A stretch of DNA of 64,000 nt, from assembly GCF_024704725.1 (NCBI RefSeq), contig NZ_JALIQS010000010.1:1-64000 (forward strand), written 5' to 3'. A program made the position numbers and the translations under genes. This DNA is from Shinella sp. CPCC 101442 (GTDB lineage Bacteria; Pseudomonadota; Alphaproteobacteria; Rhizobiales; Rhizobiaceae). Position 1 is the first letter of the stretch, and the number at the start of each line of letters is the position of its first letter. The notes below the pieces were generated by a model. The model saw nothing but the letters and a program-made list of their open reading frames with translations. It did no database searches and was not told the DNA's origin. Positions 8,571 to 18,798 of the stretch are shown in pieces.

Positions 8571-10058
8571 ATGCATCTTTCAATGTTGCAGATCGACAAG
8601 GCCTTCGGCGGTGTTGCCGCCCTCCAGGGTGCCAGCATCGAGGCGTTCGGCGGTGAGGTGCATGGCCTCATGGGAGAGAACGGAGCGGGTAAGTCCACTT
8701 TGATGAAAGTGCTTGCCGGCGCCTATCGGCGGGATGCCGGCGAAATCCACCTCGACGGGAAACCTGCCGATATTACCTCGCCGCACGATGCGATCGCCAA
8801 GGGCATATCGGTCATCTACCAGGAGTTTTCTTTGGCCGGGCATCTCTCCGTCGCGGAGAACGTGCTGATCGAAGAGCTGGGCCGGCCGGGCTTGCGCGTG
8901 CAGTGGGCCGATATGGTTCGCCGTACTCGCGCGCTGCTGGCCGATATGGGCTTCGAGGATATCGACCCGATGCAGCCCGCCGGCGAGATTCCGGTCGCCT
9001 ACCAGCAAGTCGTGGAAATCTGCAAGGCGCTGTCACGCGAAAGCACGATCCTGGTTTTCGACGAGCCGACCGCCGTCCTGACACACCACGAGTCCGAGAA
9101 GCTTTTCCGTCTCATCCGCATGCTGCGCCAGCGCGGCGTGTGCATCCTCTACATCTCGCACCGACTGGAGGAAATTTTCACGCTTTGCGATCGGGTCACA
9201 GTGCTGAAGGACGGGCAGACGGTCGGCAGCTGGCCGATCGAAGCGATCAATCAGAAGAGCCTTGTCCGCCACATGATCGGCCGTGAACTCTCCGACCTTT
9301 TCCCGCCGCGCAACGCCGTGATCGGCGAAGCGCTGCTGGAGGTAGATGGCCTCAATGCCGGACCAATGGTGCGCGACGTCTCGTTCTCCGTCCGGGCGGG
9401 CGAGGTGCTCGGCATAAGCGGTCTCGTGGGAGCGGGGCGCACGGAAACCATGCGCGCCGTCTTCGGTGCCGATCCGATCCAATCGGGCCGCATTAGGCTT
9501 GCCGGCCGGGAGATCGTCAACGCATCGCCGGGCCAGGCAGTCGCCAATGGTATCGGTATGCTCCCGGAAGACCGCAAGCACCAGGGCGTGCTGCTAGACC
9601 AGCCGATCCGCGTCAACGCCATGATGACGCCGGTCAATCCCTTCATCTCGGCCCTGGGCTTTATCCGCAATCGCGAGGAAATCGCCGCCGTCGAGGAGAT
9701 CGCCCAGTCACTCCGGTTGAAGTCAGCTGGCATAGACATTTCGGCCGGAACGCTTTCCGGCGGTAACCAGCAGAAGGTGGCGATCATGAAATGGATCGCC
9801 GCAAAGTGCCGCGTGCTTATCTTCGACGAGCCGACACGCGGCGTTGACGTTGGTGCCAAGATCGAAATCTACCGCGTCATGAACGAACTCGCCGAGGCGG
9901 GTGCGGCCGTCGTCATGGTCTCCTCGGATATGCTGGAGGTGATCGGCATGTCGGACCGGGTCATCGTCATGCGCCAGGGACAGGTCGCCGGCGAACTTCA
10001 GAAACATCAGATCAGCGAGGAGGCCATCATCGACCTCGCCATGGGAACGGAGGCGTGA
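8571..10058 (+). CDS. Sugar ABC transporter ATPase (RbsA/MglA type, two fused ATPase domains)
   Basis: A 495-residue double ATPase. Domain 1 (about 4-240) has Walker A GENGAGKST at 35-43 and Walker B LVFDEPTAVL. Domain 2 (about 250-495) has the degenerate P-loop GLVGAGRTE and LIFDEPTRGVDVG, as in all RbsA-like proteins. The signature of the second half is LSGGNQQKVAI. The first half has an atypical signature region (IPVAYQQVVEICKAL), also seen in this family. The start is ATG 8571 after GGGAGGAG, 52 bp after the binding protein. The stop overlaps the permease start by 4 bp, showing translational coupling. It powers import of the ligand bound by the preceding protein. Confidence 0.95.
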   Translation: MHLSMLQIDKAFGGVAALQGASIEAFGGEVHGLMGENGAGKSTLMKVLAGAYRRDAGEIHLDGKPADITSPHDAIAKGISVIYQEFSLAGHLSVAENVLIEELGRPGLRVQWADMVRRTRALLADMGFEDIDPMQPAGEIPVAYQQVVEICKALSRESTILVFDEPTAVLTHHESEKLFRLIRMLRQRGVCILYISHRLEEIFTLCDRVTVLKDGQTVGSWPIEAINQKSLVRHMIGRELSDLFPPRNAVIGEALLEVDGLNAGPMVRDVSFSVRAGEVLGISGLVGAGRTETMRAVFGADPIQSGRIRLAGREIVNASPGQAVANGIGMLPEDRKHQGVLLDQPIRVNAMMTPVNPFISALGFIRNREEIAAVEEIAQSLRLKSAGIDISAGTLSGGNQQKVAIMKWIAAKCRVLIFDEPTRGVDVGAKIEIYRVMNELAEAGAAVVMVSSDMLEVIGMSDRVIVMRQGQVAGELQKHQISEEAIIDLAMGTEA

Positions 10059-11050
10059 CCCTCATGCAGAAGAAAACCGGCATCGCCACGTTTTTGATAC
10101 GCTACAACATCTTCCTCATGCTGGCGCTGCTGGTCGTTGCCTCCGCACTGCTGTCGGATGTGTTCCTGACGTCGCAGAATCTGTGGAACCTGCTGCGCCA
10201 ACTCGTGCCGCTGGCGCTTGTTTCCATCGGCATGCTTCTGGTGATCCTGACCGGCGGTATCGACCTTTCGGTGGGAGCGCTGGCGGCGATCGGTGCGATG
10301 GTCATCGCCATGCTGTTGCCCTATCTGCCGGATCAGGCTGCAATCGGCTTGCTTGCCGGCATCGTCGCAGCCGTTGCCGCCGGCGCTTTGCTCGGCGCGG
10401 TGACGGGGGTGCTCGTCGCAGTCTTCCGTATGGCGCCTTTCATCGCATCGCTCGCCATGATGACGGTTGCACGCGGCATCGCGTTTATGGTGTCGAACGG
10501 CCAACCCGTGCGATTTCCGCGAGATGCAGGTGCGGCGGATCTCATGCGCGCTTTCGGCAACAGCGCAGTGCCGGGGATCGGCATGCCGTGGCCTGTTTTG
10601 ATGGCGCTCGGCTTCATCGTTCTGTTCGTGACGCTGATGGCACAAAGCAAGTTCGGCCGTCTCGTCGTCGCCACGGGTTCGAACGAGGTCGCCGTGCGCC
10701 TCGCCGGCATTCCCGTCGCTCGCTACAAGTTCCTCGTCTATGTCATCGCGGGCGGATTGTCGGCGCTTGCCGGCGTGGTGGCGACAGCGCGCACCGCCGT
10801 CGGCACGGCCAATACGGGGTTCGGCCTGGAGCTCGATGCTATCGCGGCCTGTGTGATCGGCGGTGCCTTGTTGTCGGGCGGCAAGGGTTCGGTGGTCAAT
10901 ACGATGATCGGCGTGCTCATCCTTGGCCTTATCGGCAACATCATGAACCTTCTGTCGGTGCCAGCCTATCCGCAGCAGATCATCAAGGGCGTCATCATCG
11001 TCTTCGCCGTCCTGCTGCAGAACGTCAGCGGTGAAACGAAGCGGACCTGA
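10055..11050 (+). CDS. Sugar ABC transporter permease (RbsC type)
   Basis: A 331-residue inner-membrane protein with about 8-10 hydrophobic segments and the RbsC-family motif LTGGIDLSVGALAAIG near residue 65, plus NEVAVRLAGI in the ATPase-contact region. The GTG start at 10055 overlaps the ATPase stop (GTGA). An ATG 9 bp later is the alternative. Length is normal. It forms a homodimeric channel with the double ATPase. It is the last gene of this plus-strand run and converges with the AroE-like gene across a stem-loop. Confidence 0.94.
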   Translation: MTLMQKKTGIATFLIRYNIFLMLALLVVASALLSDVFLTSQNLWNLLRQLVPLALVSIGMLLVILTGGIDLSVGALAAIGAMVIAMLLPYLPDQAAIGLLAGIVAAVAAGALLGAVTGVLVAVFRMAPFIASLAMMTVARGIAFMVSNGQPVRFPRDAGAADLMRAFGNSAVPGIGMPWPVLMALGFIVLFVTLMAQSKFGRLVVATGSNEVAVRLAGIPVARYKFLVYVIAGGLSALAGVVATARTAVGTANTGFGLELDAIAACVIGGALLSGGKGSVVNTMIGVLILGLIGNIMNLLSVPAYPQQIIKGVIIVFAVLLQNVSGETKRT

Positions 11051-11057
11051 ACCGTTA

Positions 11058-11077
11058 CCGGGCGCTCAGGCGCCCGG
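11058..11077. terminator. Stem-loop between converging permease and AroE-like genes
   Basis: A perfect 8-bp stem CCGGGCGC/GCGCCCGG with a TCAG loop. The loop contains the stop codon of the AroE-like gene on the minus strand. There is no T-run on either side, so it is a weak or factor-assisted bidirectional terminator. Confidence 0.5.
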
Positions 11078-11872
11078 CTCATCCAGCAGAAATCCAGCCA
11101 GTAACTCGATCTGACCGGTGATCATATGCACACCCTTGTGGGCCATGCACCCCCGTTCCTCCGCCAGCCGCAGCAGAGGCGTGACGTCGGGTTCCATCAC
11201 GACCTCAGCCACCAGCGTTCCCGCTTCCAGCGTGTCGGGATCGACGGGCAGGGCGTCTCCCGGCTTCATGCCAAGCGAGGTGCCGTTGACGACAAGGTCG
11301 AAGCCACGCGCATCGGCCGGTGCGGCAACGATGTCGCGGCCTCGAAAAGCGTTGCGAAGCCGTACTGCGAGTTCTTCAGCCTTTTCGAGGGAGCGATTGG
11401 CGATGGCAAGACGATCGACGCCGCCGCGCACCAGCGCTTCGGCTATCCCTGTTGCCGCGCCGCCCGCACCAACGAGAAGGGCTTTGCGCCCGTGGATGAT
11501 ATGCCCTTCACGCAGGAGACCCTGCACGAAACCGGCGCCGTCGAACATCTCGCCGTGGAAGCGGCCATCGGGCATGCGCCGCGCGACATTGGCGACACCG
11601 AGAAAGTCGGCCGTTTCGGAACGGCTGTCGCACAGACCAGCAACGCTTGTCTTGTGGGGGATCGTCACGATCACACCCGCAAGGCTCTCGATGCGGCGCA
11701 GGCCCGCGAAAGCGTCGGAAAGGTTTTCCGGCGCGACCTGCCAAGGCACGAGAACGGCATCGATGCCCTTTTTCGTGCAGTAGGCATTGAAATAGGTGGG
11801 CGTGCGCAGATGGCGGGATGGGTAGGCGAGATGCACGATGACGCGTGTCGTGCCGGTAATGCGTCGATCCAT
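11066..11872 (-). CDS. Shikimate dehydrogenase-like oxidoreductase (AroE superfamily, divergent substrate site)
   Basis: A 268-residue AroE-fold protein. The catalytic lysine K74 lies in VTIPHK. The second catalytic aspartate is probably D111 in MFDGAGF, and the NADP loop is GAGGAA at 135-140 with NRSLEKAEEL after it. The usual N-terminal H-S-x-S-P substrate motif is absent and replaced by SRHLRTP, so the ligand is probably not shikimate itself. The ATG at 11872 was chosen over one at 11899 because GGAGGG sits in front of it. It diverges from the GldA-like gene with a putative GntR operator between, and it lies among sugar-catabolism genes, not aromatic biosynthesis genes. A catabolic role on a cyclohexane polyol or related ketone is inference. 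Confidence 0.85.
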   Translation of the reverse strand: MDRRITGTTRVIVHLAYPSRHLRTPTYFNAYCTKKGIDAVLVPWQVAPENLSDAFAGLRRIESLAGVIVTIPHKTSVAGLCDSRSETADFLGVANVARRMPDGRFHGEMFDGAGFVQGLLREGHIIHGRKALLVGAGGAATGIAEALVRGGVDRLAIANRSLEKAEELAVRLRNAFRGRDIVAAPADARGFDLVVNGTSLGMKPGDALPVDPDTLEAGTLVAEVVMEPDVTPLLRLAEERGCMAHKGVHMITGQIELLAGFLLDEPGA

Positions 11873-11908
11873 TGATGGGCCCTCCAGATGAAACAGCATC
11901 TATCTTAA

Positions 11909-11930
11909 AATATATCATATATCATGTAAA
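11909..11930. promoter_or_regulatory. Putative GntR operator, site 3 (divergent promoter region)
   Basis: The overlapping repeat ATATATCATATATCATGTAA lies between the AroE-like start (11872) and the GldA-like start (11955). Read on the other strand it contains ATGATATATGATAT, the same core as site 1. Being close to both starts, it could repress both directions. Confidence 0.6.
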
Positions 11931-11954
11931 CGCGAATGCGCGGAGGAAATCAAA

Positions 11955-13085
11955 ATGCGGTTGAAACACAAGCCCATTATGGAGATGTTCGATACGAGCG
12001 TCACCGTCTTCGGTGCGCCGGGTCGCTACATCCAGGGGCAGAACGCCTGGCGGCTGGTGGGTGACTGTGCTGCAACTCTTGGCTCCAGCGCCGTCCTCGT
12101 CATAGACGGAGCGATCCGCGACATGCTCGCCGGGCAGGTGGAAGAAAGCTGCAAAGCCGCGGGCGTCGCGCTCGAGACGCTTTCGTTCTCCGGCGAGCTG
12201 GGCAGAACGACCGGTCAGGACCTGCAAACCCGGATGACGAGCCCAGTTTCCATCGTCATTGCGGCCGGTGGCGGGCGGGCGATCGATGCCGGCAAGGCGC
12301 TTGCCGAGCGTATCGGCGGCGGCCTCATCACCTTGCCGACGGTCGCCTCCAATGATGCTCCAACCTCCAAGAATTTCGTACTCTACGACGATGCGCACCG
12401 CCTTCTCGAAGTGCGCCATCTTATGCGTAATCCGGATTTCGTGATCGTCGACACGACAATCCTCTCGATGGCGCCCAAGGCGCTGTTTCTTGCGGGGCTT
12501 GGCGATGCGGTCGCCAAGAAGTTCGAGGCGGACGCCTGCTTCAGAAGTGGTGGCGGAACAATGTTTCTGGCGAGCTCGACACGGCTTGCCCACAGCATCG
12601 CGGAAACCTGCTATGACACGCTCGTGCGCCATGGCGCGGCCGCCTGGTCGGTCGTCGGAACCGGCGCGGTAACGGAGGATTTTGAAGCCTCCGTCGAAGC
12701 GATGATCCTCATGGCTGGGTTGGGTTTCGAAAGCGGAGGGCTTTCTCTGCCCCACGCGCTGACCCGAGGCATTCCGCTTCTTCCCGGTGGTGGCGAGGTC
12801 TTACATGGCATCCAGGTTGCCTGGGCGCTGATCATTCATTTCGAAACGCTGGGGATCGAGCCTCCGCCCGAACTGGTGCGCCTGTACGATGCCGTCGGGC
12901 TGCCTCTTTCTCTGCGCGCTATGGGCCTGTCCCAACCCTCGCACAGCGATCTTCTCGCACTTGCCGACGCGACGCTCGCCGTGCGGCACGCGAAGAACAT
13001 GCCGTTTGAAGTTGATGCGGAAATGCTCGTGAATGCCATCCTGCGGGTCGAGGAGAAGGCTGTGGCAAGGAGTGTCGAAGCATGA
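11955..13085 (+). CDS. Glycerol dehydrogenase-like (GldA-type) metal-dependent polyol dehydrogenase
   Basis: A 376-residue member of the GldA branch of the iron/zinc alcohol dehydrogenase family. The coenzyme-loop block GGGRAIDAGKALAE is near residue 105, followed by TVASNDAPTS. The GLGDAVAKKFEADA helix is near 185, with metal-ligand histidines in LPHALTRG and EVLHGIQVAW. It should oxidise a vicinal polyol to a ketone with NAD. GCGGAGGAA precedes the ATG. The stop overlaps the next SDR gene by 4 bp (ATGA), so the two are translationally coupled. True glycerol dehydrogenase activity is not implied, because the family covers many polyol and cyclitol dehydrogenases. Confidence 0.88.
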   Translation: MRLKHKPIMEMFDTSVTVFGAPGRYIQGQNAWRLVGDCAATLGSSAVLVIDGAIRDMLAGQVEESCKAAGVALETLSFSGELGRTTGQDLQTRMTSPVSIVIAAGGGRAIDAGKALAERIGGGLITLPTVASNDAPTSKNFVLYDDAHRLLEVRHLMRNPDFVIVDTTILSMAPKALFLAGLGDAVAKKFEADACFRSGGGTMFLASSTRLAHSIAETCYDTLVRHGAAAWSVVGTGAVTEDFEASVEAMILMAGLGFESGGLSLPHALTRGIPLLPGGGEVLHGIQVAWALIIHFETLGIEPPPELVRLYDAVGLPLSLRAMGLSQPSHSDLLALADATLAVRHAKNMPFEVDAEMLVNAILRVEEKAVARSVEA

Positions 13086-13777
13086 CCGGTCGTCTTGCTG
13101 TTATCACTGGTGGCGGTACCGGTATCGGTCGCGCTACAGCCGAACGCCTTCTGTCGGAGGGGTGGCGGGTGATTGCTGTCGGCCTCGATCGCGATGACGA
13201 TCTGCCGGAAGATATCCGTTTCCATAAGGCTGATGTGACGGACACTGTCGCCATGCTTTCGGCGCTTGACGGCGAGAACGGCTTGCATGGTTTCGTTCAT
13301 TGCGCAGGCATCCTCCGCCATGAAAAGGAATGGCAGATCGCGGACTTTGACGCGGTGATGAAGGTGAATGTCAGTGCTGGTTTCGCACTCGCAAATGCCC
13401 TCTTGCCGCGTCTGGAGGCGGCGGGCGGTTCGATCGTCATGCTCGCCTCGATGTGGGCGATTTTCGGTTCGGCCGGCGCGCCGGCCTATACGGCCAGCAA
13501 GGGTGCGGTGGCGGCCGTCACCCGCTCGATGGCCGTCGCCTGGGCGCCAAAGGGCGTCCGGGTCAATTCCGTGGCGCCAGGTTGGGTGGAAACGCGCATG
13601 TCGGCGCGTGCCCGCACAGATGGCGAGCGGGCAGGACTCATCAACGGCCGCATCCCCATGGGACGCTGGGCGCAACCCTCTGAAATCGCCTCGGTCATTC
13701 GCTTCCTGCTGTCGCCAGATGCCGCTTATGTCACGGGGACCATGCTGCCGATCGACGGTGGCTATTCCGTTTGCTGA
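13082..13777 (+). CDS. Short-chain dehydrogenase/reductase (SDR)
   Basis: A 231-residue classical SDR. The Rossmann motif TGGGTGIG sits at 9-16, and the catalytic residues are S123 (LASMW), Y136 and K140 (YTASK). The usual NNAG motif is VHCAG here. It is at the short end of the family. The C-terminus has the normal MLPIDGGYSVC ending. It starts inside the stop codon of the GldA-like gene. It probably handles an NAD(P)-linked hydroxyl/keto step of the same pathway. Confidence 0.9.
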   Translation: MTGRLAVITGGGTGIGRATAERLLSEGWRVIAVGLDRDDDLPEDIRFHKADVTDTVAMLSALDGENGLHGFVHCAGILRHEKEWQIADFDAVMKVNVSAGFALANALLPRLEAAGGSIVMLASMWAIFGSAGAPAYTASKGAVAAVTRSMAVAWAPKGVRVNSVAPGWVETRMSARARTDGERAGLINGRIPMGRWAQPSEIASVIRFLLSPDAAYVTGTMLPIDGGYSVC

Positions 13778-13789
13778 AAGGATAATGAG

Positions 13790-14773
13790 ATGAAAGCTTG
13801 GGTTCATCATGAAACCGGCGCCCCGGATGTCCTGCGTCTGGAAGAACGGCCACGACCGGTACCCGGCAAGGGCGAAGTGCTCGTGCGCAATCGTGCGATC
13901 GGCCTCAACCCTGTCGACTGGAAGTTTATCGAATGGGGGCATCCGTCCTGGGAATGGCCGCATGTTCCCGGGGTCGATGGCGCAGGTGAGGTTGAGGCGT
14001 TGGGCGAGGGCGTCTTTCACATCGCGCTCGGCGCGCGTGTGGCCTATCACAACGATCTGGTTCAGCCGGGTTCATTTGCCGAATACACCGTGGTGCCGGC
14101 AAGGGCGTTGATCCCGTTGCCGACGTCACTGCCGTTTGCTGCTGCGGCAACCATCCCGTGCCCCGGCTTGACGGCATTCCAAGCCGTGTCGAAGGTTCCA
14201 CTCGGTCCCGGTGCCCATGTCCTGGTAACGGGCGCGTCCGGTGCGGTCGGTGGCGCCCTGCTGCAGCTGGCGCGCGCCCGTGGCTGGATCGTTCATGCTG
14301 TCAGCTCTTCCTCGCAGGCCACAAGAGTGCTGCGTATCGGCGCGGCGACCACAACTGACTATCGCAGCCCCCAATGGCGCGAGGAAATCAGAGAAAGAAC
14401 GCGTGCCCAGCCGCTACAGGCTGTGTTTGACATGGTGAACGGCGCACATGCCGCTTCGCTGGCGCCTCTTCTGACGGCGAACGGTCATCTCGTCTGCATT
14501 CAGGATCGGCAGGAAAATGCGCCGCTCCCCGCCTTTACGACCACGATCTCACTGCACGAGGTTGGTCTAAACGCCATGCACAGTCATGGGGACGATTGGC
14601 AATGGGCCAATCTCGTCGCTGCTGGCGCGTCTATTGCCAAGGATATCCTCGAAGGTCGTTTCGATGCCCAAATCGTCGAGACCGCTTCCTTCGAGGCTTT
14701 GCCGGAAGCGCTCACGCGCCTGAAAGCGGGTCCGAACCCGGGCAACCGAGTTGTTTTGATGGATGCGTCGTGA
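13790..14773 (+). CDS. Quinone oxidoreductase-like zinc-type alcohol dehydrogenase (MDR family)
   Basis: A 327-residue medium-chain reductase. The N-terminal GroES-like domain runs to about residue 120 (GLNPVDWKFIEWG, VPGVDGAGEVEALGEG). The NADP domain has the VTGASGAVGGALLQLA loop near 145-160. No cysteine cluster for structural zinc and no catalytic Cys/His pair is visible, so it belongs to the zinc-free quinone-oxidoreductase group. It starts 12 bp after the SDR with AAAGGATAATG context, so it is the last gene of this operon. It may reduce an enone or quinone intermediate; the role is inferred only from position. Confidence 0.87.
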   Translation: MKAWVHHETGAPDVLRLEERPRPVPGKGEVLVRNRAIGLNPVDWKFIEWGHPSWEWPHVPGVDGAGEVEALGEGVFHIALGARVAYHNDLVQPGSFAEYTVVPARALIPLPTSLPFAAAATIPCPGLTAFQAVSKVPLGPGAHVLVTGASGAVGGALLQLARARGWIVHAVSSSSQATRVLRIGAATTTDYRSPQWREEIRERTRAQPLQAVFDMVNGAHAASLAPLLTANGHLVCIQDRQENAPLPAFTTTISLHEVGLNAMHSHGDDWQWANLVAAGASIAKDILEGRFDAQIVETASFEALPEALTRLKAGPNPGNRVVLMDAS

Positions 14774-15505
14774 GCTGATGAGGACGAACAAGCGCCTGCG
14801 GTGCCGTTGTCTGGTCAATCGGTGCGCTTGAACAAGCTTCCATGATCACAAAACAAGGCGCCGGGGCACTTCTTCGGGGCGATCGCACCGTTGGCCGTGT
14901 CGCTAGTGGAGACCGTCTCGACTGAGCTGCCGAGCTGGGGCATGGTCGAGACGCCGAGACCGGCTGGCTCGGTCAAGACGGCATTGCCATTTAAGGTGTT
15001 GTAGCGGCTGTGAGGGGCAGACGTCACTGCGGCGTTCGATGGCGGATCTTTGGATCGGTGGCATGATGACTGCTGACCAGGCCGCGAAAGTAATTCACAA
15101 GCCCGTCTCGAAGGCCGTTTTTGATGTCTGAGGCCCCCGATGTTGCCCGGACGCAGAGGTTTCCTATGCCGAAGACGAGGACAAACAATGAGTTGCGAAC
15201 ATCTTTGGCGGAGACTCTACCCTTCGCTCACCGGGTCCGGCTGGGAAGTTAGTCCGGCGCGCATTGGATGTCCGGCAAATCGATGCGCCCGGTCCATCTC
15301 GGAAAAATCCACGTGTATCTCGCCCACTCGCGCATCCTCCCGAGGGGTGGAGAAATAATTCGATCGCCAAGAAGTTGAGTCTGGACAGAAGGTTATATTC
15401 TGCCAAATATGCCGCGTGCCATTCGGCGCATGCGTTTCAGAGCTAGCCCAGATCTAATTCGGGATCGAGATTCGTTCGGATCGGAACCTCAAAAAGGATA
15501 GTGTT
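14774..15505. other. Long intergenic region (732 bp) before the aspartate module
   Basis: No convincing gene. A minus-strand frame of 70 codons at 14815-15027 has no ribosome site or recognisable motif. A 9-bp inverted repeat (CGTCTCGAC at 14914-14922, GTCGAGACG at 14945-14953) lies inside it. The right part is less GC-rich than the flanking genes and must contain the promoter of the antiporter at 15506. The region looks like a module boundary with decayed sequence. Confidence 0.4.
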
Positions 15506-17182
15506 ATGTCGCTCTTGACAGGTATATTCGAACAATCACCGATCATCGCCTTATTCCTTGCGCTTGCAGGCGGCTACTGGATCGGCAAGTTCCAGTTCGG
15601 CAAATTCCAGCTAGGCGGCGTGGCGGGGTCACTTCTCGTCGCGGTTGTCATTAGTCAGGTCGGCGTCAAAATCGACGACGGCATCAAGGCCGTTCTTTTC
15701 GCTCTTTTTATCTATGCCGTGGGCTTCGAGAGCGGCCCGCAGTTCTTCCGTTCACTCGGGCGACAGTCGATCCGCGAGATCGTCATGGCAGCCGTTCTGT
15801 CGCTCAGCGGCTTGGCGACCGTTGTGGTCCTCGCCAAGCTCTTCGCGCTCGACAAAGGGCTTGCGGCAGGTATCGCAGCGGGCGGGTTGACGCAATCGGC
15901 GATCATAGGCACCGCAAGCTCGGCCATTGAAAAGCTAGGGCTGGCTGCGGATGAGGTCCAGAAACTCCAGTCGAACGTCGCCATTGGCTATGCCGTCACC
16001 TATATTTTTGGTTCATTCGGGGCGATCATTGTTTGTGTCAACCTTCTGCCCTGGCTGATGAAGCGGAGCATTCGCGATGATGCGGTCAAGGCTGAGGCAG
16101 AGATGCTGAAGGGTGCGCGCATCTATGGCCAGGGCGAGGCGCCAGCCCTCCCGGAGCTGGTTGGCCGTGTTTACCGCGTGGAATCGGCAGCAGGCCAGAC
16201 TGTAGCCGCGGTCGAAGGGGCTGGTGCGGTCACGGTCGAACGGGTCAAACGCGGCGGCAAGATCATCGGCATCGAGCCTGGTCTGACGCTGAAACGTGAT
16301 GACCTCATCCTCGTCGTCGGCCGCCGTTCGGGTGTGATTGGGCTGGAGGCGCGGATCGGAACGGAAACACCCGGCGCCGACGGCATGGAGCTGATTGTCA
16401 CCACCCGTGATATTCAGATTACCGACAAGGAGTTCGCTGGCCAGAAGGTGGCGGAGATCCTATCCAAGAGCGAGAACCTTCGACACGGAATCTATGTTCT
16501 CGGTGTCAGCCGGGCCGGAGCGAAGCTGGAGCTTTCCAACGACACGGTGATCGAAGCTGGCGACATCGTGACCGTCCATGGCGTGCAGGAAGACCTGCAG
16601 CGCCTCGCCGGGCGGGTCGGTCCGGCCATCATTCCCAGCGACAAGACGGATTTCGTGTTCCACGGGCTCGGCCTCGTCGCCGGCCTTCTCGCCGGGCTCT
16701 TGGTGCTGCGCATTGGTTCTATTCCCCTAACGCTGGGGGCAGGGGGCGGTGCGCTGCTTTCGGGTCTTGCCTTCGGATGGTATCGCAGCCGCCACATGGC
16801 CATTGGCAATATGCCGACCGGTGCCTCGACCCTCCTGCGGGATCTTGGCCTTGCCGGCTTCGTCGCCGTCGTTGGTCTCCAGTCCGGGCAGCAAGCGGTA
16901 CAGACCATCGCCCAGAGCGGATTGTCGATCTTCTTGATCGGTGTCGTCGTCACCATCCTTCCGCTTGTCCTGACCATGCTCGTCGGACGCTACATCCTGC
17001 GTTACGACAATGTGGCGGTCTTCGCCGGCGCGCTCTCCGGATCGCGTAGCGCCAATCCAGCCTTCGGCGAAATTCTCGACAAGGCCGGAAATTCTGTTCC
17101 AACCACGTCTTTTGCCATTACCTATGCACTTGCCAACGTGTTCCTGACCTTGCTCGGCCCTCTGGTCGTGGCGCTGGTCTAA
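15506..17182 (+). CDS. aspT: Aspartate:alanine antiporter (AspT family), copy 1
   Basis: A 558-residue inner-membrane exchanger with the AspT/YidE layout. N-terminal membrane segments (about 10-180) contain GGLTQSAIIGTASSAI. Two cytoplasmic TrkA-C-like domains follow (about 200-370), and then C-terminal membrane segments (about 385-558). The two membrane halves carry the family duplication (GFESGPQFF; SRSANPAFGEILDKAGNS). AspT swaps external aspartate for internal alanine, so with an aspartate 4-decarboxylase it consumes a cytoplasmic proton and makes membrane potential. That enzyme is encoded 21 bp downstream. AAAAAGGA precedes the ATG. Length is typical (about 560). Substrate assignment rests on family plus neighbour and is strong. 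Confidence 0.93.
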   Translation: MSLLTGIFEQSPIIALFLALAGGYWIGKFQFGKFQLGGVAGSLLVAVVISQVGVKIDDGIKAVLFALFIYAVGFESGPQFFRSLGRQSIREIVMAAVLSLSGLATVVVLAKLFALDKGLAAGIAAGGLTQSAIIGTASSAIEKLGLAADEVQKLQSNVAIGYAVTYIFGSFGAIIVCVNLLPWLMKRSIRDDAVKAEAEMLKGARIYGQGEAPALPELVGRVYRVESAAGQTVAAVEGAGAVTVERVKRGGKIIGIEPGLTLKRDDLILVVGRRSGVIGLEARIGTETPGADGMELIVTTRDIQITDKEFAGQKVAEILSKSENLRHGIYVLGVSRAGAKLELSNDTVIEAGDIVTVHGVQEDLQRLAGRVGPAIIPSDKTDFVFHGLGLVAGLLAGLLVLRIGSIPLTLGAGGGALLSGLAFGWYRSRHMAIGNMPTGASTLLRDLGLAGFVAVVGLQSGQQAVQTIAQSGLSIFLIGVVVTILPLVLTMLVGRYILRYDNVAVFAGALSGSRSANPAFGEILDKAGNSVPTTSFAITYALANVFLTLLGPLVVALV

Positions 17183-18790
<1,608 letters not shown>

Positions 18791-18798
18791 GTTGAACG

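Noticed and set aside
14815-15027. 70-codon minus-strand frame in the long gap
   Set aside because: No ribosome site, no similarity I can name and an internal inverted repeat; more likely chance.
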